From: Paractinoplanes lichenicola
GTDB lineage: Bacteria; Actinomycetota; Actinomycetes; Mycobacteriales; Micromonosporaceae
DNA length: 64,000 nt
Reading direction: 5' to 3'
Assembly: GCF_016785085.1 (NCBI RefSeq)
Contig: NZ_JAENHO010000007.1
Location: 186,001 to 250,000, forward strand
Both the position numbers and the translations under genes were made by a program. The notes under the pieces are model-generated. The model saw only the letters and a list, made by a program, of their open reading frames with translations. It was not told the DNA's origin and did no database searches. Shown here one piece after another: positions 44,081-52,589 of this stretch. How positions within the stretch are numbered: the stretch's first letter is position 1; every line of letters begins with the position of its first letter.

Positions 44081-44955
44081 GCGACACGGCGCTGCGGCAC
44101 CGGCTGGCCGAACGCGGCGTGGACCGGCAACTGCTGCTGCTCGTACCGGGTCTGGCCTGCGTGCTTGCTTTGTTCGTCTATCCCTTCGCGTACGGGATCG
44201 GGCTGTCCTTCCAACCGGCGAGCGGGGGAGTGCTCGGGGCGTATCGGGCGTTCTTCACCGACGCGTATCAGCGCGACACCATCGCCACCACGCTCGGGCT
44301 GGCCCTGCCCGCGGCGATCCTCAACGTGGCCGCCTCGGTGCCGATCGCGTATCTCATGCGCGGCCGGTTCCGGGGCAAGCGGTTCCTGACCACGATCCTC
44401 GTCGTGCCGATCACGCTGGGCACCGTGCTGACCGCCGAGGGGCTGCTCAACTATCTCGGGCCGACGGGCTGGTTCAACCGCGCGCTGATGTCCATCGGGG
44501 TGATCGATGAGCCCGTACGCCTGACGAACAACTACTGGGGTGTGTTCTTCTCGCTCGTCATCACCGGGTTCCCGTTCGCGTTCCTGCTGATCCTGTCGTA
44601 CCTGTCCGGCATCGACCCGACCCTCGAACGCGCGGCGGCGACCCTGGGCGCGGGCCGGTGGCAGCGGTTCTCGCGAATCACGTTGCCGTTGCTCGCGCCC
44701 GGCCTGGCCACCACGTTCTGCCTCACGTTCGTGCTGGCGTTCAGCGTGTTCCCGTCCGCGGTGCTGGTCGGCGACCCGGCCGGCTCGACGCGGGTGGTGT
44801 CGATCGCCGCCTACCACGCCGCGTACGAGGCCTACGACTATCCGCTGGGCAGCGCCATCGCCGTGATCATGGGCGTGGTCGAACTCGTGGTGGTGGCCGT
44901 CGTGCTGGGGCTGCGGTCACTGTTCTACACCGGCTCGACGGGAGGCAAGGGATGA
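44077..44955 (+). CDS. ABC transporter permease (PotB-like)
   Basis: A 292-residue inner-membrane permease with six hydrophobic segments. The ATPase-contact EAA loop reads TLERAAATLGAGRWQRFSRI. It overlaps the ATPase gene by 4 bp (ATGA) and the second permease by 4 bp. Together with the 44952-45776 protein it forms the channel of a PotBC/PhnUV-type importer. The substrate is unknown. Confidence 0.93.
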   Translation: MSDTALRHRLAERGVDRQLLLLVPGLACVLALFVYPFAYGIGLSFQPASGGVLGAYRAFFTDAYQRDTIATTLGLALPAAILNVAASVPIAYLMRGRFRGKRFLTTILVVPITLGTVLTAEGLLNYLGPTGWFNRALMSIGVIDEPVRLTNNYWGVFFSLVITGFPFAFLLILSYLSGIDPTLERAAATLGAGRWQRFSRITLPLLAPGLATTFCLTFVLAFSVFPSAVLVGDPAGSTRVVSIAAYHAAYEAYDYPLGSAIAVIMGVVELVVVAVVLGLRSLFYTGSTGGKG

Positions 44956-45776
44956 GACGCCTGACCGTGGGCGCCTGGCTCGTCTGGGGCGCGGTCGCCT
45001 TCTTCCTGATCAACCTGGCCGCCCTGATCGGCGCGGTCGTGGTCAACTCGGTCGGCCGCCGCTGGTTCGACACCTGGCTGCCGCAGGGCTGGACCACCCA
45101 CTGGTACGCCTCCGCCTGGAAAGAGTTCGGCCTGCTCCAGGTGCTGGTCGTGACGCTCGAGGTCGCGCTGCTGGTGGTCGCCATCTCGGTGCTGGTCGGC
45201 GTCCCCGCCTCGTACGTGCTGGCGCGAAGATCCTTCCCCGGCCGTCGCCTGGTCTACCTGTTGTTCCTGCTGCCGATCCTGATGCCACCCATCACGTACG
45301 GGATTCCGCTGGCCACCGTGCTCTACAAATACGGCTTCGCCGGTCACCTGGCCGGGGTCGTGCTGGCCAACCTGGTGCCGTCGATCCCGTTCGTCATCCT
45401 GACCATGACCCCGTTCATCGAGCAGATCGACCAGTCCGTGGAACGCGCCGCCCGCATGTGCGGCGCCCGCACCTGGCAGATCTTCGCCCGCATCCTTGCG
45501 CCCCTGCTCGTGCCGGGCATCCTGGCCGCCTCGATCCTGGTGCTGGTGCGCACGGTCGGCATGTTCGAGCTGACGTTCCTGACCGCCGGCCCCGACTCGC
45601 AGACCCTGGTGGTGGCCCTCTACTACTCGATGTCGGCCGCCGGGATCCGCGCCCAGCAGTCGGTCGACGCGATGGCCGTCCTCTACACGTCCTCGATGCT
45701 GGTGCTGCTGGTGGCCGCCCTCCGCTTCGTCAACCCGACCCAGCTCGTGGCCCGCGTCAAGGACGAGCCGGACTGA
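44952..45776 (+). CDS. ABC transporter permease (PotC-like)
   Basis: A 274-residue permease with six hydrophobic segments and EAA loop SVERAARMCGARTWQIFARI. The ATG overlaps the previous stop (ATGA). It is the last gene of the LacI-ABC operon and pairs with the PotB-like permease. A GAGCGCTC palindrome lies just after the stop but lacks a T-tract and is not called a terminator. Confidence 0.93.
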   Translation: MRRLTVGAWLVWGAVAFFLINLAALIGAVVVNSVGRRWFDTWLPQGWTTHWYASAWKEFGLLQVLVVTLEVALLVVAISVLVGVPASYVLARRSFPGRRLVYLLFLLPILMPPITYGIPLATVLYKYGFAGHLAGVVLANLVPSIPFVILTMTPFIEQIDQSVERAARMCGARTWQIFARILAPLLVPGILAASILVLVRTVGMFELTFLTAGPDSQTLVVALYYSMSAAGIRAQQSVDAMAVLYTSSMLVLLVAALRFVNPTQLVARVKDEPD

Positions 45777-45805
45777 GAGCGCTCCTCTGTGGGTAGTGGA
45801 TCGTT

Positions 45806-46237
45806 ATGACTTACCGGTACCGGTGGACCGCGCTCGTCGTTCCGGTGATGCTGATCGCCAGCGTCACCTGGATCGTCATGGCGTTCGTCATCGACGCCGC
45901 CGCCTGGTGGGTCGAGCTGCTGTTCCTGCTGGTCGCGATCCCGCTGCTGTGGCTGTGGGTACTGACCCGCCTGATCTGGCGCATGGACCTCACCGAGACC
46001 GAACTGCGGTTGCGGGCGCCGCTCGCGCGGTATCACATCCCACTCGGCGACCTCTCCGAGATCGGCGCCACCGAGGGCGACAACATGATCCGGGTCGTCC
46101 GCCGCGACGGCCGCTCCTGGTCCGTGCTGTCCGGCCGCGGCATGACCGACTTCGCCGACGCGGTCGGCCGGGCCGCCCCCGGCGTCGAAGTGCGCACCAA
46201 CGGCTGGCGCCGCTTCATGTCCCGACGCGACCGTTGA
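45806..46237 (+). CDS. small membrane protein with PH-like domain
   Basis: A 143-residue protein. Two hydrophobic helices (about 10-30 and 34-55) are followed by a soluble domain of about 80 residues with alternating strands (LTETELRLRAPLARYHIPLGDLSEI) and a final helix, the layout of bacterial PH-domain membrane proteins. No enzyme motif is present. It follows the permease gene after 29 bp with its own weak start, and its 3' end overlaps the convergent tautomerase gene by 23 bp. Function unknown. Confidence 0.75.
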   Translation: MTYRYRWTALVVPVMLIASVTWIVMAFVIDAAAWWVELLFLLVAIPLLWLWVLTRLIWRMDLTETELRLRAPLARYHIPLGDLSEIGATEGDNMIRVVRRDGRSWSVLSGRGMTDFADAVGRAAPGVEVRTNGWRRFMSRRDR

Positions 46238-46586
46238 GAACACCGCCGGTCGCGGTGCGCTCGTCGCGCGTACCGACGAACTCGATCTCGGTGGCCGCCC
46301 GCGTCTGCTCGCCGAACTGGGTGACCAGCGCGTCCGTCACCCCGGCGGCGAGCCGTCCGACCATGTCGGGCTGTTCGAACGCGGCTTCCTTGATGCCGAA
46401 CTGCACGCGCGGGGCGCGGGTTGCCGCTCCCCATCGGTTGTCCGGCACTCCGATCAGCATGACGACGGCGATCTCCCGGGCCCACTCGCCGTAGACGTCG
46501 ACGACCGCCTCGATCAAACCGCCGATAAGCTCGGCCTCACGCCTGGCGAGATCGTTCTCCCGGGCGTACACGGTCAGATGCGGCAT
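46215..46586 (-). CDS. tautomerase/MIF-superfamily protein
   Basis: A 123-residue protein starting MPHLTVYAREN. The Pro right after the initiator Met is the catalytic base (Pro1) of 4-oxalocrotonate tautomerase and MIF-like enzymes. It is twice the length of a 4-OT subunit and probably has two beta-alpha-beta units. GGGGAGG lies 6 nt before the ATG, which fixes the start; the longer open frame is ignored. It diverges from a MarR-family gene across a short region with a perfect palindrome and is probably controlled by it. The substrate, perhaps an enol or aromatic breakdown product, is unknown. Confidence 0.82.
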   Translation of the reverse strand: MPHLTVYARENDLARREAELIGGLIEAVVDVYGEWAREIAVVMLIGVPDNRWGAATRAPRVQFGIKEAAFEQPDMVGRLAAGVTDALVTQFGEQTRAATEIEFVGTRDERTATGGVLNGRVGT

Positions 46587-46608
46587 GTCTTGCCTCCCCG
46601 TGAAATAG

Positions 46609-46622
46609 CTTTGCAAGCAAAG
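46609..46622. promoter_or_regulatory. MarR operator candidate CTTTGCAAGCAAAG
   Basis: A 14-bp palindrome with 6-bp perfect arms lies in the 55-bp gap between the tautomerase and MarR genes. The position lets one dimer cover both promoters. Confidence 0.6.
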
Positions 46623-46641
46623 GTATTTAGGAGGCGGGCGG

Positions 46642-47124
46642 GTGTCAACGCCGGACGACGATGTTCGTGAGCTGTTTCTGCTCATGCCGCGGCTCGTCGG
46701 CCGGGCCAAGAGCACCCCACCGCCCGCGGAGTTGGCCGCCCTTGACCTCGCGCCCCGACATCTGACGTTGTTCGCGCTGCTTGTCTTCGACGGGCCGCAG
46801 ACCGTCTCCGAGCTGGCCGGCCGCCTCGGCGTGGCCCCGACAACGGTAAGCCTGCTGGTCGGCGACCTGAGCCGCAAGGGCGTGCTGGAGCGCCGCCCGG
46901 ACGAGCGCGACCGCCGCCGCCGGATCGTCGACATCGTTCCCGCCAGCCGCCCCGCGATCGAGGAATGGCTGTCGCCGTCGGCGCGCGCGTGGCGGGCCGC
47001 GCTCGACCCCCTCGACCCTCGGCAGCGCCGGCTCGTGGTCGAGACGCTCAAAAGGTTTGAATCTCAACTTGCCGGGCCACTCGACAGGGTTGACGATGAA
47101 GATCGATTCATCCCGTCCGGGTAG
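46642..47124 (+). CDS. MarR-family transcriptional regulator
   Basis: A 160-residue winged-helix regulator. The DNA-binding part reads TVSELAGRLGVAPTTVSLLVGDLSRKG, with the wing basic patch RRPDERDRRRRIV that is typical of MarR. GTG start with GGAGG upstream. It diverges from the tautomerase gene and is followed after 9 bp by an OFA transporter gene, so it may control both. The effector is probably an aromatic or organic acid (family knowledge). Confidence 0.93.
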   Translation: MSTPDDDVRELFLLMPRLVGRAKSTPPPAELAALDLAPRHLTLFALLVFDGPQTVSELAGRLGVAPTTVSLLVGDLSRKGVLERRPDERDRRRRIVDIVPASRPAIEEWLSPSARAWRAALDPLDPRQRRLVVETLKRFESQLAGPLDRVDDEDRFIPSG

Positions 47125-47133
47125 GGAGGCGCT

Positions 47134-48522
47134 TTGCCACTCCTCAGCAGGCTCGACCGTGAACACTCCGTGGCGCCGCCCGGCTTCAGCCGCTGGCTGA
47201 TCCCGCCCGCCGCGCTGTCGGTGCACCTGTGCATCGGCCAGGTCTACGCGACCAGCGTTTACAAGAACTCGTTCGTCTCCCACTTTGAAACGTCGCAAAC
47301 CGCGATCGGCATCATCTTCAGCATCGCCATCGTCATGCTCGGCCTGTCCGCGGCCGTCGGCGGCACCTGGGTCGAGAAGAACGGCCCGCGCAAGGCGATG
47401 TTCGTGTCGGCCAGCTTCTGGGCCGTCGGCTTCCTGGTCGGCGCGCTCGGCATCGCCACCAAGCAGCTCTGGCTGGTCTATCTCGGCTACGGCGTGATCG
47501 GCGGCATCGGCCTCGGCATCGGCTACATCTCGCCGGTGTCGACCCTGATCAAGTGGTTCCCCGACCGCCCCGGCCTGGCCACCGGCCTGGCGATCATGGG
47601 CTTCGGCGGCGGCGCGCTGATCGCCAGCCCCGCCTCCCGCCAACTGCTCTCGTTCTACGACGACGGCTACGACCCCAACGTCGCGACGTCGGTCGCCTCC
47701 GGCGGGGCCCTCGTGGCGCTGTTCCTCACGCTCGGCATCGCGTACTTCGTCATCATGATGTTCGGCGTGGCCAACATGCGCGTGCCCGCCGACACCTGGA
47801 AGCCCGACGGCTGGGACCCGGCCTCGGTCAAGGAGAAGCCGCTCGTCACCACCGCGAGCGTGTCGGCCGCCAACGCCATCAAGACCCGGTCGTTCTGGCT
47901 GCTCTGGATCGTGCTGTTCTGCAACGTGACGGCCGGCATCGGCATCCTCGAACAGGCCAGCCCGATGATCCAGGACTTCTTCCGCGACAACGGCACCTCC
48001 ACCGTCAGCGTCGCCGCCGCGGGCGGTTTCGTCGGCGTGCTCTCGCTGTTCAACATGGCCGGCCGGTTCGCCTGGTCGTCCACCTCCGACGTGATCGGCC
48101 GCAAGCCCATCTACATGGTCTATTTGGGCGTCGGCATGGTCCTCTACCTGCTGCTGGCCGTGGTCGGCGACGCCGCGACGGCACTGTTCGTCCTCCTGGC
48201 CGGCGTCATCCTGTCGTTCTACGGCGGCGGTTTCGCCACCGTCCCGGCCTACCTGCGCGACCTCTTCGGCACCTACCAGGTCGGCGCCATCCACGGCCGC
48301 CTGCTCACCGCGTGGTCCGCCGCCGGCGTGGCCGGCCCCCTGATCATCAACGGCTTCCTCGACGCCGAGGGCAAACCGGGCACGCTGACCTCGTCGGCGT
48401 ACCAGCCCGCCCTGTTCACGATGGTCGGCGTGCTGGCCGTCGGCTTCATCGCCAACCTGCTGATCCGCCCGGTCCCAGAGCGTTATCACGAGCCGTCTCG
48501 CGCAAAGGAGGTCGCGGCATGA
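47134..48522 (+). CDS. MFS transporter, OFA (oxalate/formate antiporter) family
   Basis: A 462-residue, 12-TM carrier. GNGP-type motif A is visible as WVEKNGPRKAMF, with GLGIGYISPVSTLIKWFPDRPGLATG, which is very characteristic of OFA proteins. The TTG at 47134 is the start because GGAGG precedes it and no better codon follows before conserved sequence. It is downstream of the MarR gene and overlaps a 32-codon partner gene by 4 bp. OFA carriers exchange carboxylates such as oxalate/formate or take up monocarboxylates; the substrate here is not proven. Confidence 0.92.
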   Translation: MPLLSRLDREHSVAPPGFSRWLIPPAALSVHLCIGQVYATSVYKNSFVSHFETSQTAIGIIFSIAIVMLGLSAAVGGTWVEKNGPRKAMFVSASFWAVGFLVGALGIATKQLWLVYLGYGVIGGIGLGIGYISPVSTLIKWFPDRPGLATGLAIMGFGGGALIASPASRQLLSFYDDGYDPNVATSVASGGALVALFLTLGIAYFVIMMFGVANMRVPADTWKPDGWDPASVKEKPLVTTASVSAANAIKTRSFWLLWIVLFCNVTAGIGILEQASPMIQDFFRDNGTSTVSVAAAGGFVGVLSLFNMAGRFAWSSTSDVIGRKPIYMVYLGVGMVLYLLLAVVGDAATALFVLLAGVILSFYGGGFATVPAYLRDLFGTYQVGAIHGRLLTAWSAAGVAGPLIINGFLDAEGKPGTLTSSAYQPALFTMVGVLAVGFIANLLIRPVPERYHEPSRAKEVAA

Positions 48523-48617
48523 GCGCCCGCCTGGTCCTGTCCTGGTTGCTGGTGGCCATCCTGCTCGGCTACGGCATCATCCAGACCGTCATCACCGCAG
48601 CCAAGCTCTTCGAGTAA
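48519..48617 (+). CDS. OFA transporter small partner peptide (32 aa, one TM)
   Basis: A 32-residue peptide, MSARLVLSWLLVAILLGYGI and then a short tail, with one transmembrane helix. The ATG overlaps the transporter stop (ATGA), so translation is coupled. It matches the short MFS-associated small-subunit peptides found next to OFA carriers. The role is probably stabilising or modulating the carrier (inference). Confidence 0.75.
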   Translation: MSARLVLSWLLVAILLGYGIIQTVITAAKLFE

Positions 48618-48635
48618 CGCGATGCGGCGCGGGCC

Positions 48636-49067
48636 TCACAACAGATGCTTGTTGACGGCCCGCGCCCGCTCCGCATACTCCGGCAGCTCCACGACGTCGA
48701 CTCCCGCCGCCGTCAGCAACGCCACACCCTCACAGGTCACGAACACATCAGGCTCGTACCAGGCGATGACCACCCGCGAGATCCCTGCCGCGATGATCAG
48801 GCTCGTGCACGTGGCATCCGGCCGGCTCGCCCGCTTGGAACACGGCTCCAAGCTGCTGTAAAGCGTCGCCCCCGTCAGCTCGCCCGGGGCCCGCAGCAGC
48901 GCCGACTCCTCCGCGTGCACCACCGGGTCGACGTCCCGCGACCACCCGCACGCGATCTCCGACCCGTCCGCCCCGACGATCACGGCCCCCACCGCGAACG
49001 CCGCCGACGACCGGGGCGACCGACGAGCCAGCTCCACCGCGCGGCTCATCCACCGGTCGTCATCCAT
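48636..49067 (-). CDS. cytidine deaminase-fold (RibD-N-like) deaminase
   Basis: A 143-residue zinc deaminase. The zinc motif is VVHAEESALL (His, with catalytic Glu) and a downstream EPCS with a further Cys 11 residues later, as in the deaminase half of RibD. Stand-alone forms include deaminases acting on riboflavin-pathway pyrimidines, guanine or unusual nucleosides. The ATG at 49067 has CTGGAG upstream. There is no reductase domain or rib gene nearby, so a riboflavin role is not assumed. Confidence 0.85.
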   Translation of the reverse strand: MDDDRWMSRAVELARRSPRSSAAFAVGAVIVGADGSEIACGWSRDVDPVVHAEESALLRAPGELTGATLYSSLEPCSKRASRPDATCTSLIIAAGISRVVIAWYEPDVFVTCEGVALLTAAGVDVVELPEYAERARAVNKHLL

Positions 49068-49301
49068 GCTGCTCCAGTCCGCTTGCGACGAGCAAGAACC
49101 ATAAACCCCCGACGCCCCCGTACGAGGAAGCCCCTCCCACAACCGCACCGGTGCCCTCCCCGCCGCTGCGGCCCAGCCGCTGCCACTCGAGGCCGTCGCC
49201 GCCCGCCGGGATGTTCCCGGTGGCTGAGCACAGCGCTTCCCCTGGTTGCCAACCGCGACGTCGTCTGCGACGTTCGAGGCAAGCGCACCGCGGGAGCACA
49301 C

Positions 49302-49877
49302 ATGGACCTCATCTGGGTGGCAGGAGCGCTCCTGCTCTCGACCGTGATCGTCGGCCTGCTCTACGCCTTGCGAACCAAGAACTCAACCTCCGCTCGACAA
49401 CCAACCGCGGTTCCGCCACCCCGAAGAGCGACCCCTGTTCCGCCGCCCCGAACGACGACTGCTGCTTCGCCGCCCCGAACGACGGCCGCTGCTCCGCCGC
49501 CCCCAACGACGACCGCTGCTCCGCCACCGCAGCCGGAGATGTTCGGCAACGGTCCCAGCTCGCCGAGGGTGACGCTCAGCCCCGCCGGCCTCGTCGTGGA
49601 GTTGCCCGGCTTCGGCTACGCCCAGAGCTGGCGAGAGCTCCATTCCCTGCCCTGGCCCACGATCACCTCCTTGTATCTGGACACCGCCACCTACGACAGC
49701 GCCGTCGCCCTCTACGCCGACGTGCCGGGCGACCACCGCCGCCATCTGCTCGACGTCAACGCCCTGAGCCGCGCGCAGTGGCACACGATGGCGCGCCGGG
49801 TCACGGCCCTGACCGGCAACCGCGTCCGCCTCGACGTGGCCGCACTCGACAATGACCGCCCGTACGAGCGCTTCTGA
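49302..49877 (+). CDS. single-TM protein with Pro/Thr repeat linker
   Basis: A 191-residue protein: an N-terminal transmembrane helix (about 4-22), a linker (about 35-78) built from a nine-residue PPPRTTTAA-type unit in four copies, and a globular C-terminal domain of about 110 residues (GLVVELPGFGYAQSWRELHSL). GGGAG lies 5 nt before the ATG. The repeats are also seen at DNA level as 27-bp tandem units. No family recognised. The linker resembles wall-spanning Pro-rich stretches, so the globular part may be exported. Confidence 0.75.
   Translation: MDLIWVAGALLLSTVIVGLLYALRTKNSTSARQPTAVPPPRRATPVPPPRTTTAASPPRTTAAAPPPPTTTAAPPPQPEMFGNGPSSPRVTLSPAGLVVELPGFGYAQSWRELHSLPWPTITSLYLDTATYDSAVALYADVPGDHRRHLLDVNALSRAQWHTMARRVTALTGNRVRLDVAALDNDRPYERF
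49411..49518 (+). repeat. four tandem 27-bp repeats inside a coding region
   Basis: Units start at 49411, 49438, 49465 and 49492, each close to GTTCCGCCGCCCCGAACGAC plus seven more bases. They keep frame and encode the Pro/Thr/Ala linker, so copy-number changes would alter linker length without a frameshift. Confidence 0.8.
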
Positions 49878-50014
49878 CGACTCTGCCCACGGCCCGGCAC
49901 CACCCCTCGCTCGATCGCGTAGCGCACGATGAATCCCGGCGAGCGCGGCGCCGGAAACGTCTGCCCCGGCGTGGGGCATGCGTCGAACCTAGCGGGCGGC
50001 CGGTGACAGCACGG

Positions 50015-50761
50015 TCACACCACGAAGAGGATGACTGCCACGATCAGAGCGAACACCACGATCGTCCACCGCAGCACTTCCGACGGCAGGCGCCGGGCGA
50101 TCCGGGCCCCGATGACCCCGCCGACGATCGTGGCCGGGGCCAGCACACCCACCACCGCCCAGTTCACCGGCCCGAAGATGCTGTACGTGAGCACGGTCGT
50201 CGCGCCCACCACGGCCGAGAACACGTTCTTGAGCGCGCTGATCCGGCGCAGCGGCTCCTCCAGCACCAGCGCCAGCGCCGCGATCAGCAGCAACCCCATC
50301 GCCGCGTTGAAATAGCCCCCGTAGAGGCCGCACAAGAACACCGCCACCTGCACGTATGTGGTGGAGCCGCCACCCGCGCGCCGCCCGGCCAGCGCCTTCA
50401 GCCTGTTCTGGAAGGCCATCATCGCGGCCGCGAGCAGCAGCAGGAACGGCACCACGACGTCGAACACCGACCGCGGCGTGAACAGCAGCAACGCGCTGCC
50501 GCAGAGCGTGCCCACGATGATCGTCGGCACGATCGTCCAGATCCGGCGGCCCTGCCCCACCAGGTCGGGCCGGCTGGCCACGGCGCTGGCCGCGTAGCCC
50601 GGCGCCACCGACAGCGCGTTGCTCACGTTGGCCGCGACGCCGGGCAGCCCCAGACCCACGAGCAGCGGGAACGTGATCAGCGAGCCGCCACCGGCGACGG
50701 CGTTGACCGTGCCCGCGGCCAGCCCGCCACCCAGCAGCGCGAAGATCTCCCACAGCTCCAT
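50015..50761 (-). CDS. TauE/SafE (TSUP) family membrane transporter
   Basis: A 248-residue protein with about eight hydrophobic segments and the two-fold TSUP pattern: first half GTVNAVAGGGSLITFPLL, second half CGLYGGYFNAAMG. The family exports or imports sulfur-containing anions or organic acids (sulfite, sulfoacetate, taurine-related compounds). There are no sulfur genes nearby, so the substrate is unknown. The 137-bp gap to the convergent upstream gene holds a short GC hairpin (49962-49978) without a T-tract. Confidence 0.9.
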   Translation of the reverse strand: MELWEIFALLGGGLAAGTVNAVAGGGSLITFPLLVGLGLPGVAANVSNALSVAPGYAASAVASRPDLVGQGRRIWTIVPTIIVGTLCGSALLLFTPRSVFDVVVPFLLLLAAAMMAFQNRLKALAGRRAGGGSTTYVQVAVFLCGLYGGYFNAAMGLLLIAALALVLEEPLRRISALKNVFSAVVGATTVLTYSIFGPVNWAVVGVLAPATIVGGVIGARIARRLPSEVLRWTIVVFALIVAVILFVV

Positions 50762-50773
50762 AAGCTGATCATG

Positions 50774-51274
50774 CTAATCCGACGACTCTTTCTTCTCCTT
50801 GTCGCGCTCCAGGGCCAGGTCCAGGGCGAGCACGGCGCCGATGATCAGCAGCGGCTTCACCCCGGCCGTGATCTGCACCGCGTACGTGTCCCGGATCGTC
50901 AGCCAGCGCTTGGAGACCGCGGCCACCTCCTCGCCGCCGCGCTCGATCACGTACTCGTGGTCGAGCAGGTTGCCCTTCATCTCCAGGTCGTCCGGCCCGG
51001 GCACGTCGATCGTGAACTTCTCGCGGAACGGCGTGAACAGCTTCTTGCGCACCTCGGCCGCCTTCTCGCCGCCGATCCGGATCTCGTACGTGGGGCGCAG
51101 TGACACCAGATGCCGGTGCAGCGTCGCGACCTCCTGGCCCGACGCGTCCTCGATCACCACCTTGTCGCGGACGCTGAGCACCTTGCCGTCGACATGGAAC
51201 ACCTTGGTGCCGTGCTCGTCGAGCACGTCGAAGTCGCCGCCGATGGAGAAGAACTTCTCTCGGATCACAAACAT
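50774..51274 (-). CDS. LURP-one-related (tubby-like) protein
   Basis: A 166-residue protein of the LOR family. The repeated strand pattern (VLDEHGTKVFHVDGKVLSVRD, VIERGGEEVAAVSKRWL) makes a tubby-like beta-barrel around a hydrophobic C-terminal helix (about 138-156). Bacterial members have no defined role; the barrel may bind lipid (inference). It ends 12 bp before the TSUP gene start on the same strand, so they may be co-transcribed. A CAGAAT sequence 6 nt before the ATG may be its -10 box. Confidence 0.85.
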   Translation of the reverse strand: MFVIREKFFSIGGDFDVLDEHGTKVFHVDGKVLSVRDKVVIEDASGQEVATLHRHLVSLRPTYEIRIGGEKAAEVRKKLFTPFREKFTIDVPGPDDLEMKGNLLDHEYVIERGGEEVAAVSKRWLTIRDTYAVQITAGVKPLLIIGAVLALDLALERDKEKKESSD

Positions 51275-51380
51275 GCGCCGATTCTGCCGCGCCCGCGAGT
51301 GTGGCGCACCGCCGGACCGGGTTCGCTCATCCGGGCCCCGCTCCGGCCGATGGACCGGGGGAGAAGGGCCACCTCGAGAG

Positions 51381-51625
51381 ATCGACCGGCCCTACCTCGA
51401 TTCGGTGCTGACCGAGGACGTGCTGGCCCGGGCCGTCCGGCAGGCGGCCCGCTCGCACGAGGACGGCCGCCCGGTGCCGGTCGCGGTCAACCTGGCCGCG
51501 CCCGGACCACCCACACCCTGGCCGGCATCGGCGTCGACCTCCTCCAGGGCTACCACTTCAGCCCACCGGTGCCCGCCGCCAAGCTCGAGGGCTCGCCGCC
51601 GGACGAGGTGGCCGGGGCCGCCTGA
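51381..51625 (+). pseudogene. EAL-domain remnant with internal deletion and frameshift
   Basis: Two short pieces in different frames match the beginning and end of an EAL domain. 51381-51500 reads DSVLTEDVLARAVRQAARSH and then RPVPVAVNLAA, the early EAL helix and NLSA region. From about 51509 another frame reads THTLAGIGVDLLQGYHFSPP and ends at a TGA (51623-51625), the EAL C-terminus. The middle (roughly 130 residues, including the catalytic EAL-to-DDFG core) is missing. It is a dead fragment of a c-di-GMP phosphodiesterase gene. The rest of the gap 51275-51634 has nothing else recognisable. Confidence 0.7.
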
Positions 51626-51634
51626 CCAGCCTGC

Positions 51635-52504
51635 TCAGGCGCGGCCCGCGTTGGCAACGATGGCGTCGATGATCGTGGGCCACAAAGCCTGCGGCAGGTC
51701 GTGGCCCATGCCCGGGATGACCAGCAGCTCGGCGCCCGGGATGGCGGCCGCCGTGGCCCGGCCGCCGCTCACGTCGACCAGGGGGTCGGCCTCGCCGTGG
51801 ATGACGACGGCCGGGACTTTGACCCCGGCCAGCGCGGTCGTGCGGTCGGGGGAGGCGAGGATCGCCGCGTACTGGCGTTGTGTGCCCTGCGGGCGGAAGC
51901 TGCGGTCGAACTTCGCGGCCGCCCGCTGCTGCAGCCACTCCTCCGAGGCCGGGTACGCCGGGGAGCCGATCACGCGGGACGAGGCGATCGCGCCGGCCAG
52001 GATCTCCTCGCGCGTGGTGGCGGGCGGGCGCATGAGCGCGGCCGCCGCCTCCGGGGTCGGCCGCCCCACCGTACGGTCGCCGGTCGTCGACATGATCGAG
52101 CAGAGCGAGGCCACCAGGTCGGGGTGGTCGATCGTCAGCTGCTGCGCCACCATGCCGCCCATCGACGCCCCGACGACGTGAGCCCGCGCGATGCCCAGCT
52201 CCTTGAGCAGGCCCGCGGCGTCGGCGGCCATGTCGCCGAGCAGATAGGGAACCGTGGTCAGGTCGCCCCGCATGATCGCGGCGGGGTCGGGCTGGCCCAG
52301 CTCGTCGAAGGCCGTCGACAGCCCGGCGTCCCGGTTGTCGAAGAGCACCAGGTGGAACCCGCGCGCGGCCAGTTGCGAGCAGAACTCGGCGGGCCAGTCG
52401 GTGAGGTGCGCCCCCAGCCCCATGATCAGCAGCAGCGCCGGGTCGTCCGGGCTCCCCACCGTCTCGTAGCGCACATCGATCCCGTTGGCCCGCACATCCG
52501 GCAC
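51635..52504 (-). CDS. alpha/beta hydrolase
   Basis: A 289-residue hydrolase. The nucleophile elbow is GASMGGM, the oxyanion region LLIMGLGAHLTDW and the DNRDAGLST strand is typical of the fold; catalytic Asp (EADPLVD) and His (GMGHDLP) are in place. It resembles esterases/lactonases acting on small esters. GTG at 52504 is chosen because GGGGAAGGGG lies 6 nt upstream; the frame starts earlier at 52549. It diverges from the ArsR gene. Substrate unknown. Confidence 0.87.
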   Translation of the reverse strand: MPDVRANGIDVRYETVGSPDDPALLLIMGLGAHLTDWPAEFCSQLAARGFHLVLFDNRDAGLSTAFDELGQPDPAAIMRGDLTTVPYLLGDMAADAAGLLKELGIARAHVVGASMGGMVAQQLTIDHPDLVASLCSIMSTTGDRTVGRPTPEAAAALMRPPATTREEILAGAIASSRVIGSPAYPASEEWLQQRAAAKFDRSFRPQGTQRQYAAILASPDRTTALAGVKVPAVVIHGEADPLVDVSGGRATAAAIPGAELLVIPGMGHDLPQALWPTIIDAIVANAGRA

Positions 52505-52589
52505 TGTGGTCCCCTTCCCCGTTCGCTCGTGCCCAGCATGCCGCATCAAGGTGAACTCGGCATCGGCGGAACCACCGGGATCAGCGCTA

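Noticed and set aside
48636-49067. RibD of riboflavin synthesis
   Set aside because: Only the deaminase half is present and no rib genes are nearby.
49411-49518. Tandem repeat considered as a CRISPR array
   Set aside because: Repeats are 27 bp without spacers, keep reading frame and encode a Pro/Thr linker; no cas gene is present.
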